In this document: positions 22,860 to 29,556 of the stretch, in pieces
How positions within the stretch are numbered: position 1 is the first letter of the stretch
Layout of the letters: every line of letters begins with the position of its first letter
Assembly: GCF_030848475.1 (NCBI RefSeq)
Contig: NZ_JAVDDS010000038.1
Span: 1 to 36,692, forward strand
Origin: Herbivorax alkaliphila
Lineage (GTDB): Bacteria > Bacillota > Clostridia > Acetivibrionales > Acetivibrionaceae
Length of the DNA stretch: 36,692 bases
Direction: 5' to 3'
Program-made: the position numbers and the translations under genes
The notes under the pieces: model-generated
Told to the model about the DNA's origin: nothing
Databases searched by the model: none
What the model saw: the letters and a program-made list of their open reading frames with translations, nothing else

Positions 22860-23697
22860 ATTTTCAGATAATAGAAATGAGAGATTAAAGAGCAGTTTAG
22901 TATATTTAGATTATACTAATGCAAGGCTTAAGATATTAGAATTTGATTCTTTGTCAAAGGATACAATAGATGAAATATTTGAATATGCTAAAAAAGAAAA
23001 CTTGGGCAAGGTACTTATTAATTGCAAAAAGGAAGATTTAAATATATTCAAAGATGCTGGCTTTATAGTAGAAGGTGTTATAGATGGTTTTTTTAGAGGT
23101 GAGGATGCCCATTGTGCATCGTTTTTTATAGACAGTGAAAGATCTAAGCCAAAGAGAAAAGAAGAAGAAGATAAAATTTTAGAAATGTGTATGGACAAAT
23201 CAAAAATTGCAGAACCTAATGAATTAAAAGATGGTTATCAAGTAAGGGATTGTGTTGAAGAAGATATACCTCAAATGATTGAGATATTTAAAGAGGTTTT
23301 TAAAACATATCCAACCCCTGTTTTTGATAAAGATTATTTAAAAAAAGTAATGAACGATAATATATTGTTTAAAGCTGTGCTTGAAAATGGTAAAATAATA
23401 AGTATAGCATCAGCAGATATGGATAAGAAAAATTTAAATGCAGAAATAACAGATTGTGCCACTTACCCTGAATACAGGGGACAGGGTCTTTTGACAAATT
23501 TAATATATGGATTAGAAGATGATCTAAAAGAGAAAGGTTATTACACACTATATAGCCTATCAAGAGCAATAAATACAGGAATAAATATGTCTTTGAGAAA
23601 ACATGGATATGACTATAAAGGAAGATTGGTTAATAACTGTGATATTTGTGGCGGTTTTGAAGACATGAATATATGGGTAAAAAAGTTAAAAGATTAG
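22840..23697 (+). CDS. ablB: Beta-lysine N6-acetyltransferase
   Basis: AblB acetylates beta-lysine to N-epsilon-acetyl-beta-lysine, a compatible solute known from salt-stressed methanogens and some bacteria. The 285 residues hold an N-terminal region (about 1-120) characteristic of AblB-type proteins and a GNAT domain (about 125-285) with the acetyl-CoA loop CATYPEYRGQGLLTNLIYGL (about 207-226). The start lies inside the end of ablA, preceded by AACAGGAGGG, so translation is coupled. Last gene of the riboswitch operon. Function rests on the family pattern and the adjacency with ablA. Confidence 0.92.
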   Translation: MSVQKAKFSDNRNERLKSSLVYLDYTNARLKILEFDSLSKDTIDEIFEYAKKENLGKVLINCKKEDLNIFKDAGFIVEGVIDGFFRGEDAHCASFFIDSERSKPKRKEEEDKILEMCMDKSKIAEPNELKDGYQVRDCVEEDIPQMIEIFKEVFKTYPTPVFDKDYLKKVMNDNILFKAVLENGKIISIASADMDKKNLNAEITDCATYPEYRGQGLLTNLIYGLEDDLKEKGYYTLYSLSRAINTGINMSLRKHGYDYKGRLVNNCDICGGFEDMNIWVKKLKD

Positions 23698-23774
23698 TGA
23701 ATATGATTGCACTAAAGCTTAGCATCAAGGGTTTCAGGTGGAGAGTTTACTCCATCTGAAATTCACATATTTTT
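23697..23774 (+). repeat. Dispersed hairpin element, copy 1 (after ablB)
   Basis: A segment starting GTGAAT right at the ablB stop ends in a 12-pair hairpin (23732-23743 with 23750-23761, one G-U) whose arm reads TTTCAGGTGGAG, followed after a few bases by five T. A related segment with GTGAAT and AGGTGGAG-GTTTA hairpin begins right after glmS (34667). This copy may act as the operon's terminator. Confidence 0.6.
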
Positions 23775-23789
23775 CAGGAGGGGATTAAA

Positions 23790-24119
23790 GTGAAACTTGT
23801 TTTTGCTGTTGTGCACGATGAAGATGGATATAAGGTTATGAGTGAGCTTAATGAAAAAGGTTTTAGTGTAACTAAACTTAGTTCTTCTGGAGGCTTTCTA
23901 AGATCTGGAAATACAACTCTGATGGCAGGGGTAGATGAGAAAGATTTAGATAAGGTAATGGAGATAATAGAAAACAACTCTAAAAGTAGAAAGCAAGTTG
24001 TAAATACACCTGTTACTCCTGTAGACATAGGCAGTGTATTTATGACAAATCCTGTAGAAGTAAATGTAGGTGGAGCAACTATCTTTGTAATTGATGTTGA
24101 AAAGTTTGAAAAGATTTAA
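23790..24119 (+). CDS. pstA: Cyclic-di-AMP receptor protein PstA (DarA)
   Basis: A PII-like trimeric protein that binds c-di-AMP; its downstream target is still unclear in most species. The 109-residue product shows the family pattern: KLVFAVVHDEDGYKVMSEL, then TKLSSSGGFLRSGNTTLMAG, where the T and GGFL/GN residues line the ligand pocket, and a C-terminal strand GGATIFVIDVEKFE. Start is GTG 23790 behind AGGAGGGG. It is a single gene separated from ablB by the hairpin element, yet possibly in the same transcript. Its location between a c-di-AMP-riboswitch operon and the cdaA locus supports a c-di-AMP role. On the opposite strand downstream lies a c-di-GMP riboswitch. Confidence 0.93.
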   Translation: MKLVFAVVHDEDGYKVMSELNEKGFSVTKLSSSGGFLRSGNTTLMAGVDEKDLDKVMEIIENNSKSRKQVVNTPVTPVDIGSVFMTNPVEVNVGGATIFVIDVEKFEKI

Positions 24120-24152
24120 AGACATAAAAAAAGCACTTCTAATAAAAGCACT

Positions 24153-24176
24153 TTAGTTTAAAAACTAACATTTTTT
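24153..24176 (+). terminator. Weak terminator after pstA
   Basis: TTAGTT (24153-24158) and AACTAA (24163-24168) form a short AT-rich stem, followed by CA and six T. A direct repeat of AAAGCACTT lies just before it. Weak, but well placed. Confidence 0.35.
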
Positions 24177-24208
24177 AAACATTATACTGCAAATCTTTAA
24201 AATAAAGT

Positions 24209-24240
24209 GGTATAAGGAAATACCTAGGACCTATTTCCTC
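24209..24240 (-). promoter_or_regulatory. Candidate expression platform of the c-di-GMP riboswitch
   Basis: On the minus strand AGGAAATA (24239-24232) can pair with TATTTCCT (24222-24215). The 3' arm and following bases, TATTTCCTTATACC (24222-24209), are also complementary, with one G-U, to GGTATAAGGAGATA (24392-24379) upstream of the aptamer. The two pairings exclude each other, a switch-like layout. No strong T run follows. Confidence 0.45.
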
Positions 24241-24269
24241 TTTATCTTTTAGAAGAGTATAAACAGAAC

Positions 24270-24362
24270 TTTTAATGGTAACTCAGCCATCATAGCTTCA
24301 CATCAGCGATGCTTTAGACCTGAAGTTTTGCGTCATTGCCTTTCGACAATTTTGCCCTGTTT
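24270..24362 (-). promoter_or_regulatory. c-di-GMP-I (GEMM) riboswitch, orphan
   Basis: Read on the minus strand the segment has the GEMM-I hallmarks in order: GGGCAAA (24357), a hairpin with a CGAAAG tetraloop, GACGCAAA (24334-24327), the tetraloop-receptor halves GGTCTAAAG and CTATGATGGC, and a closing GAGTTACC (24284-24277). Known members bind c-di-GMP and control motility, adhesion or envelope genes. Here no reading frame of useful size follows before pstA, which is on the other strand. Aptamer identity is well supported; its target is not. Confidence 0.88.
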
Positions 24363-24469
24363 CATAAGTCACTATTTATATCTCCTTATACCAAATATAA
24401 AGGGGAGTATAATGTACAATTATATTGTAGCATTTTTATGTGACTTAGTATATCTCTATATATGAAAAT

Positions 24470-24606
24470 TTTAGAAAGAGAGATGAAATTAGATGAGATT
24501 AGCTCGAAAATGATATGTTAATCTTATATTTTCGACAGTATTTAAAAAAACAAGTAAAAACACTAGCATGCAACAGGGGAGAAGCGTTCCAGGCTAGTGT
24601 TTTTTT
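24470..24606 (+). ncRNA. Possible small RNA ending in a strong terminator
   Basis: AAAAACACTAGC (24556-24567) and GCTAGTGTTTTT (24593-24604) form a 12-pair stem with seven T in the plus direction; the 25-base loop can form an inner GGGGA/GTTCC pairing. Upstream, TCGAAAAT and ATTTTCGA form another hairpin (about 24503-24536). No coding frame lies between, so this may be a small RNA or just a terminator for pstA-side transcripts. It could also stop minus-strand transcription. No promoter is convincing. Confidence 0.4.
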
Positions 24607-24844
24607 AGGACGTGAAGTTATTAATTTTTTCTTCTAAACTATGTATTCTATGTTTTAAAAAAAAATCCTTCTTAATAAATAAAAAAATTATTTGAATATA
24701 AAACCAATTCTTTTTTTAAATTTTTCTATTTAAAAAAAAGTGTTTAATTTGTATAATAAATGTTATACAATATTGTTTAAGGTGTTGAAATAAAAGAGTG
24801 AACTTAATAAAATACAGAGAATAAAAAAGAGGATGTGAAAAGTT

Positions 24845-24946
24845 ATGAAAAGGAGTTCTTTGAAAATTATAGCTATAATCACTATAGGTGTTTTTGTATT
24901 AACATCTTTTAGTATGGCTTTTTTCTCATTTTTTGCTGGGAGGTAA
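24845..24946 (+). CDS. Tiny membrane peptide of 33 residues upstream of the Memo-AMMECR1 gene
   Basis: ATG 24845 begins MKRSSLKIIAIITIGVFVL, continues through a second hydrophobic part (SMAFFSFFAGR) and stops at 24946. It is basic at the N-terminus and otherwise hydrophobic, so a membrane peptide or a signal-like leader. Its last codons GGG AGG form the ribosome site of the next gene, whose ATG is eight bases beyond the stop; translation of the two is probably coupled. Its own ribosome site (GAGG, 12 bases away) is poor. No family recognised. A TATAAT at 24752-24757 may be the -10 of this operon. Confidence 0.5.
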   Translation: MKRSSLKIIAIITIGVFVLTSFSMAFFSFFAGR

Positions 24947-24954
24947 AGAGTAAT

Positions 24955-26322
24955 ATGGGTAGAATAACTGGTTCTTATGTGTTCCCACACCCGCCTGTAA
25001 TTGTACCGGAAGTTGGACAGGGGGCGGAATCTGGAGTTCTTAAAACGGTTGAAGCTGTAAAAAAAGTTTCTAAGGATATTGGAAGTGAAAAACCTTCAAC
25101 TATAATTTTAATAACTCCACATGCACCAATGTTTCAAGAATATATTTATATTTCCGATTCTAAAGTTTTAAAGGGTGGATTGGAGAAATTTCGTGCTAAA
25201 GATGTAAGCTTTTCTTATAAGAATAATTTGGACTTGGTAAAAAAAATAATTTCCATTTCCAAAAGAGAAGGTATAAGTGCAGGGGGAATTGATTCAGGAC
25301 TTGGTAAAATATTTGGAAATTCTAATCATTTAGATCATGGTGCTATTGTACCACTGTATTATGTGGATAGGGAATACAATGATTTTAAACTTGTTCATAT
25401 GTCTATATCAAACTTTTCATTGGAAAAGTTATATGAATTTGGTAAATGCATATGTGAAGCTGTTAAAAGTTCTGATGAAAATGCAATTATACTTGCAAGT
25501 GCAGATCTTTCACACAGGCTTACATATGATGCCCCATGTGGTTACAGTGAATATGGGGAAAAATTTGATAGATTGGTTGTAGAATCTATCAAAGAAAAAA
25601 ATATAAGAAAAATGTTGAAGATAGAAGATGATTTTAGAGAAAAAGCTGGTGAGTGCGGCTTAGGTTCTATTGTAATGATGCTTGGAGCACTGGATGGATA
25701 CGAGACAGAGCCGGAAGTTTTTTCTTATGAGGGCACATTTGGTGTGGGCTATATGGTTTGTAAATTTAATATAGTAAAAGACAGGATAAAAAAGCTTGAT
25801 AAAGCTGAAGAAAATCCGTATGTAAGTCTTGCAAGAAAGGCATTGGAGACCTACGTGAAGCATGGAAAAACAATAGATGTGCTGGATAATTTACCAAGTG
25901 AAATGTTAAAAAAAGAAGCAGGTGTATTTGTTTCCATTAAAAAAAATGGCGAACTTAGAGGATGTATTGGTACTATATCGCCTACAAAGAAAAATGTAGC
26001 AGCAGAAATTATTAGCAATGCAATAAATTCTGGAACAGAGGATCCAAGATTTGATGCTGTAAGGCCTGATGAATTGGATAAGATTTCTTATTCGGTAGAT
26101 GTTCTTTTAAAACCAGAGCCTGTTGATTCAATAAAAGATTTAGATGTAAATAAATATGGGGTTATTGTGAAATCTGGTTTTCGCAGAGGGTTGCTTCTTC
26201 CAAACCTAGAAGGTGTGAACTCACCTAAAGAACAGGTTGCTATAGCTCGTCAAAAAGCAGGAATAAGTCCTTGGGAAAGTTATGAAATGGAAAGGTTTGA
26301 AGTTGTAAGGTATAAAGCTTAA
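24955..26322 (+). CDS. AmmeMemoRadiSam system fused protein: Memo-like domain plus AMMECR1 domain
   Basis: A 455-residue two-domain protein. The N-terminal domain (1-275) is Memo-like, of the class III extradiol dioxygenase fold, with metal-ligand candidates H56 (TPHAP), H125 or H128 (NSNHLDHGA) and C234 (GECGLGS), as in human MEMO1. The C-terminal domain (about 288-455) is AMMECR1 with the hallmark LRGCIGT (334-340). In many prokaryotes these two and a radical SAM protein occur together as the AmmeMemoRadiSam set; no reaction is established, though MEMO1 binds iron or copper. Here the first two are fused and the radical SAM partner follows 160 bases downstream. Start ATG after GGGAGG. Confidence 0.9.
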   Translation: MGRITGSYVFPHPPVIVPEVGQGAESGVLKTVEAVKKVSKDIGSEKPSTIILITPHAPMFQEYIYISDSKVLKGGLEKFRAKDVSFSYKNNLDLVKKIISISKREGISAGGIDSGLGKIFGNSNHLDHGAIVPLYYVDREYNDFKLVHMSISNFSLEKLYEFGKCICEAVKSSDENAIILASADLSHRLTYDAPCGYSEYGEKFDRLVVESIKEKNIRKMLKIEDDFREKAGECGLGSIVMMLGALDGYETEPEVFSYEGTFGVGYMVCKFNIVKDRIKKLDKAEENPYVSLARKALETYVKHGKTIDVLDNLPSEMLKKEAGVFVSIKKNGELRGCIGTISPTKKNVAAEIISNAINSGTEDPRFDAVRPDELDKISYSVDVLLKPEPVDSIKDLDVNKYGVIVKSGFRRGLLLPNLEGVNSPKEQVAIARQKAGISPWESYEMERFEVVRYKA

Positions 26323-26482
26323 AAAGTAAATTTGCTTATAAAATGTGGAGAATTTGGAGATATATAAGTGTGGCTTAGAATGCAAAGTATCCATAGAAGG
26401 GAACCATAGGGTTTTCTAGTGAACAAGAAAATTTAAAGGGGTAGCAAAGTTTTTGAGTTTATATAAAAGCAGGTGATGTACT

Positions 26483-27349
26483 TTGAATACTGAAAAATCA
26501 GCTATGTTTTTTAATAAAATAGGGGATTTGAAAGTTGAATGTTTTTTGTGTCCTCATAACTGTGTAATTAAACCAGGGAAATTGGGGTTGTGTAGGGTAC
26601 GAAAAAATATTAAAGGAACTTTATATTCTTTAAATTATGGAAAAGTTACTTCAATAGCGTTAGATCCTATAGAGAAAAAGCCTTTGAATAATTTTAAATC
26701 TGGAAGTTTGATATTATCTGCAGGTACATTTGGTTGCAATTTGAAATGTTCATTTTGTCAAAATTGGACGGTTGCACATGAAAGGCCGGTTTGTTACGAT
26801 ATATCACCTGAGAAATTGGTGAATAAAGCATTAGAATTTGTTCCAGATGGGAATACAGGTATTGCTTTTACCTATAATGAGCCTTCTGTATGGTATGAAT
26901 TTGTATATGACACATCTATATTGATAAAAGAAACAGGTTTATCCAATGTGCTTGTGACAAACGGGTACATTGATAAAAGACCACTGGAAAAATTGATTCC
27001 TTTTGTTGATGCAATGAATATTGATTTAAAGGCGTATACAAATTCATTTTATAAAGATGTTTGCAAGGGTTACCTGAACAATGTTAAGGAAACAATTCAG
27101 TTTGCAGCGAAAAAATGCCATTTAGAAATTACAATGCTTGTAATTCCAGGATTAAATGATTCTATTGAAGATATTTCTTTAGCGTCAAAGTGGCTTTCAT
27201 CTGTGTCTCCTGATATTGTCCTTCATTTAACCAGATTTTTTCCTAACTATAAAATGAAGGATGTATTACCAACACCAAGAGAGACACTTGAAAATGCTGG
27301 GGAAGAGGCGTTAAAATATTTGAACCATGTATATCTTGGCAACATTTAA
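26483..27349 (+). CDS. AmmeMemoRadiSam system radical SAM enzyme
   Basis: A 288-residue radical SAM protein related to pyruvate formate-lyase activating enzymes. The cluster motif is C85-x3-C89-x2-C92 (CNLKCSFC). Four N-terminal cysteines, C20, C23, C27 and C37 (CFLCPHNC and GLCRVR), may hold a second metal. The sequence LDPIEKKPLNNFKSG and the late HLTRFFPNYKMKD are typical of this family. Start is TTG 26483 with AGGTG seven bases upstream; an internal ATG at 26504 is less likely. Substrate unknown. Its partner, Memo-AMMECR1, is directly upstream, so they presumably act on the same target. Confidence 0.9.
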   Translation: MNTEKSAMFFNKIGDLKVECFLCPHNCVIKPGKLGLCRVRKNIKGTLYSLNYGKVTSIALDPIEKKPLNNFKSGSLILSAGTFGCNLKCSFCQNWTVAHERPVCYDISPEKLVNKALEFVPDGNTGIAFTYNEPSVWYEFVYDTSILIKETGLSNVLVTNGYIDKRPLEKLIPFVDAMNIDLKAYTNSFYKDVCKGYLNNVKETIQFAAKKCHLEITMLVIPGLNDSIEDISLASKWLSSVSPDIVLHLTRFFPNYKMKDVLPTPRETLENAGEEALKYLNHVYLGNI

Positions 27350-27406
27350 TGGGGTGTTTATTTTTATTTTTGTATAAAAAATGCTTTCAAAAATACAAAA
27401 AAGAGG

Positions 27407-27412
27407 TATAAT
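27407..27412 (+). promoter_or_regulatory. Possible -10 element of the cdaA operon
   Basis: A TATAAT sits 46 bases before the cdaA start. The -35 at 17 bases spacing (CTTTCA) is poor, so an activator or another sigma factor may be needed. The preceding wording AAAAAATGCTTTCAA resembles AAAAAATGCTTTTAA before glmM at 31156, which also has a TATAAT (31193-31198). Confidence 0.4.
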
Positions 27413-27457
27413 TTAAAAGTAAGCAGTAGTTTACTATTAAGAACGTGGGGTTAATAA

Positions 27458-28336
27458 ATGGAATTTTTTAATTTTGAAAATTTTAGGGAATTTTTTGATT
27501 CTGTTATATTAAGTGTATTTGACATTAATAGTCCTTGGGACATTGTTAAAGCACTAATAGATGTTGGGATAGTGTCATATGTAATTTATAAGATTATAAA
27601 GCTTGTAAAGGAGACTAGAGCATGGCAACTTTTAAAAGGTGTGCTTGTTATTATTATTGCTTCTTGGTTAAGTGAAGTTTTAGGTTTTAAAACCATTGCT
27701 TTTATTTTAAGAATTACAATTCAGTATATGGCAATTGCTCTTGTTGTTTTATTTCAGCCTGAACTGAGAAGGGGGCTTGAAAAAATTGGCAGAAGCAAGT
27801 TTAGAAAGATTTTTCTTTTTGAAGAAGAAGCAGATACAATTAAAGTTAGAGCTTTAATAGAAGAGATAATAAAAGCAGTTACCAGTATGGCAAAGACATA
27901 TACAGGGGCTCTTATTGTTATTGAGAGAGAAACTAAAATAGGAGAAATAGTTAATTCAGGCATACAAATTGATGCCAGCGTTACCTCAGAACTTTTAGCC
28001 AATATTTTTTCTCCTAACACACCTTTACACGATGGTGCTGTTGTTATAAGAGAAAACGAAATAAAAGCGGCTGCTTGTTTCTTACCTCTTACAGAAAATC
28101 CAAACATAAGCAACGATTTAGGGACAAGGCATAGAGCTGCATTAGGAATAACTGAAGTGTCTGATTCTATAGTTATTGTGGTATCAGAGGAATCAGGAAA
28201 GATTTCAGTTGCATTAAATGGTGGATTAACAAGAAATCTTACCAGTGATAATTTAAGAAAAGCTTTAAATAAAAACCTTCTTGATAAAGATGTGCCAAAC
28301 AAGAAGTTAGGGTTATGGAAGGTGAAGTCTAAATGA
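27458..28336 (+). CDS. cdaA: Diadenylate cyclase CdaA
   Basis: CdaA condenses two ATP into c-di-AMP, the second messenger for potassium, osmotic and cell-wall control. The 292-residue protein has three N-terminal membrane segments (about 28-48, 54-72 and 77-97), a short coiled linker, and the DAC domain with D192-G193-A194 (LHDGAVV) and R224-H225-R226 (GTRHRAALG), the two catalytic motifs. It is full length and looks active. It overlaps cdaR by four bases (ATGA), so the two are translationally coupled. CdaR and GlmM, both known regulators of CdaA, lie in the same operon. No c-di-AMP phosphodiesterase is in the window. Confidence 0.97.
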   Translation: MEFFNFENFREFFDSVILSVFDINSPWDIVKALIDVGIVSYVIYKIIKLVKETRAWQLLKGVLVIIIASWLSEVLGFKTIAFILRITIQYMAIALVVLFQPELRRGLEKIGRSKFRKIFLFEEEADTIKVRALIEEIIKAVTSMAKTYTGALIVIERETKIGEIVNSGIQIDASVTSELLANIFSPNTPLHDGAVVIRENEIKAAACFLPLTENPNISNDLGTRHRAALGITEVSDSIVIVVSEESGKISVALNGGLTRNLTSDNLRKALNKNLLDKDVPNKKLGLWKVKSK

Positions 28337-29556
28337 GTGAGTTATTTAAAAAAGATATGAAAACTAAAATTTTTTCTCTGGCTTTTGCGGTGATTTTGTG
28401 GTTTTTTGTTTTAGACAGTTTAAATCCTGTGGTTTCACATGATTTAAGTGTGCCATTGAAAATTGAAAATGAAGAAAGTTTAAAGGAGAAGGGATTTGTT
28501 ATAGCAAATGAAAATTTTCCTAGAAATGTTTCTATAAGTCTAAAGGGAAGAAAAGACAAAATAAGCACTTTAGGTATAAATGATGTTGAAGCTAAAATTG
28601 ATTTTGAAAAAATAAATGATGTGAATACTCAAAACTTACATGTTGAAGTGGATATACATAAAGAGGGTTTTTCTGTAGAAAGCATCACTCCTAGGTTGGT
28701 AAATATAGAACTAGAACAAGTGGGTAAAAACTCTTTTCCTGTAGAAGTGATTACAGTAGGGGAGCCAAAAGAAAATTACAGGATAATTGAAGTAGCGTCT
28801 ATACCGGGAATGGTATCTATAGAAGCTACAGATTCTGTGATTAATTCTATTGGAGAAGTTAAGGTCTATGTTGATGTAAGTAATATAGTAAGTGAATTGA
28901 TTGTCCAAAAAGAATGTGTTATTTATGACCATAATAGTGAAGTTTTAGAAGATATAGATGTTGAGCTTAATGTAAATGTAAAAGTTGAGATGGCAAAGGA
29001 AGTGCCTATAGTTCCAGTTATAAAAGGGCGGCCGGCTAGAAATTTTATTGACGGTGTTCACGAAATTGTGCCTGACAAAGCACTTATAACAGGTGCACCA
29101 GACGTAGTTGAGTGGATTGATAATATAAGAACTGAAGAAGTTAGTATAGAAAATATGAATCAGAGTGAAACAAAGAGAGTTAGTTTAAATATTCCAGAAG
29201 GAGTTCGACTTGTTGAAACACCTTCAAATGTCTATGTTGATTTGGTTATTGAAGAAAAAGCAGCTCGGGAGCTTACAATAAGAAGTCAGGATGTAGCAAT
29301 TGAAAATGCTGTTATAGATGATTCTTTTATATATGACATTGTCAGAGATGATATTGATATAGTTTTAGAGGGTAGGGAAGAAGAGCTTGAAAGAATTTCA
29401 GTGGAGAGTTTAAAGCCGAGTATAGATGTTGAAGGTCTTGATGAAGGTAGTTATAGAAGACCACTTAAAGTTGAACTTCCTAGGATGGTAGAACTTTTAA
29501 ACGATTATGAATTGGAAGTTGTTATTGAAGAAAAGGAAGATATGGATGATGAATAA
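28333..29556 (+). CDS. cdaR: CdaA regulatory protein CdaR (YbbR repeat protein)
   Basis: CdaR is anchored in the membrane, faces outward, and modulates CdaA activity. The 407 residues have an N-terminal membrane anchor (about 11-28, TKIFSLAFAVILWFFVLD) and a run of about four YbbR repeats, each with a pattern like FPVEVITVGEPKENYRIIEV or VPIVPVIKGRPARNFIDG. The C-terminus is strongly acidic (EEKEDMDDE). It overlaps cdaA by four bases and its stop overlaps the next start by one base, so it lies in a tightly coupled operon. Confidence 0.93.
   Translation: MSELFKKDMKTKIFSLAFAVILWFFVLDSLNPVVSHDLSVPLKIENEESLKEKGFVIANENFPRNVSISLKGRKDKISTLGINDVEAKIDFEKINDVNTQNLHVEVDIHKEGFSVESITPRLVNIELEQVGKNSFPVEVITVGEPKENYRIIEVASIPGMVSIEATDSVINSIGEVKVYVDVSNIVSELIVQKECVIYDHNSEVLEDIDVELNVNVKVEMAKEVPIVPVIKGRPARNFIDGVHEIVPDKALITGAPDVVEWIDNIRTEEVSIENMNQSETKRVSLNIPEGVRLVETPSNVYVDLVIEEKAARELTIRSQDVAIENAVIDDSFIYDIVRDDIDIVLEGREEELERISVESLKPSIDVEGLDEGSYRRPLKVELPRMVELLNDYELEVVIEEKEDMDDE

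Noticed and set aside
21582-23697. Lysine fermentation as the role of ablA
   Set aside because: The fermentation genes (kamDE, kdd, kce, kal) are absent here and the beta-lysine acetyltransferase is directly coupled, which fits osmolyte synthesis better.
24121-24150. Terminator from the repeated AAGCACTT after pstA
   Set aside because: The two words are direct, not inverted, repeats and cannot form a hairpin.
24605-24715. Minus-strand stop-to-stop frame ending in LKHRIHSLEEKINNFTS just before the terminator at 24604
   Set aside because: The C-terminus looks protein-like and the terminator is well placed, but there is no ATG, GTG or ribosome site, so it is not called as a gene.
27754-28302. 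Minus-strand frame of 182 codons inside cdaA
   Set aside because: It lies fully within the conserved cdaA coding sequence and has no recognisable domain or ribosome site. It is a shadow.
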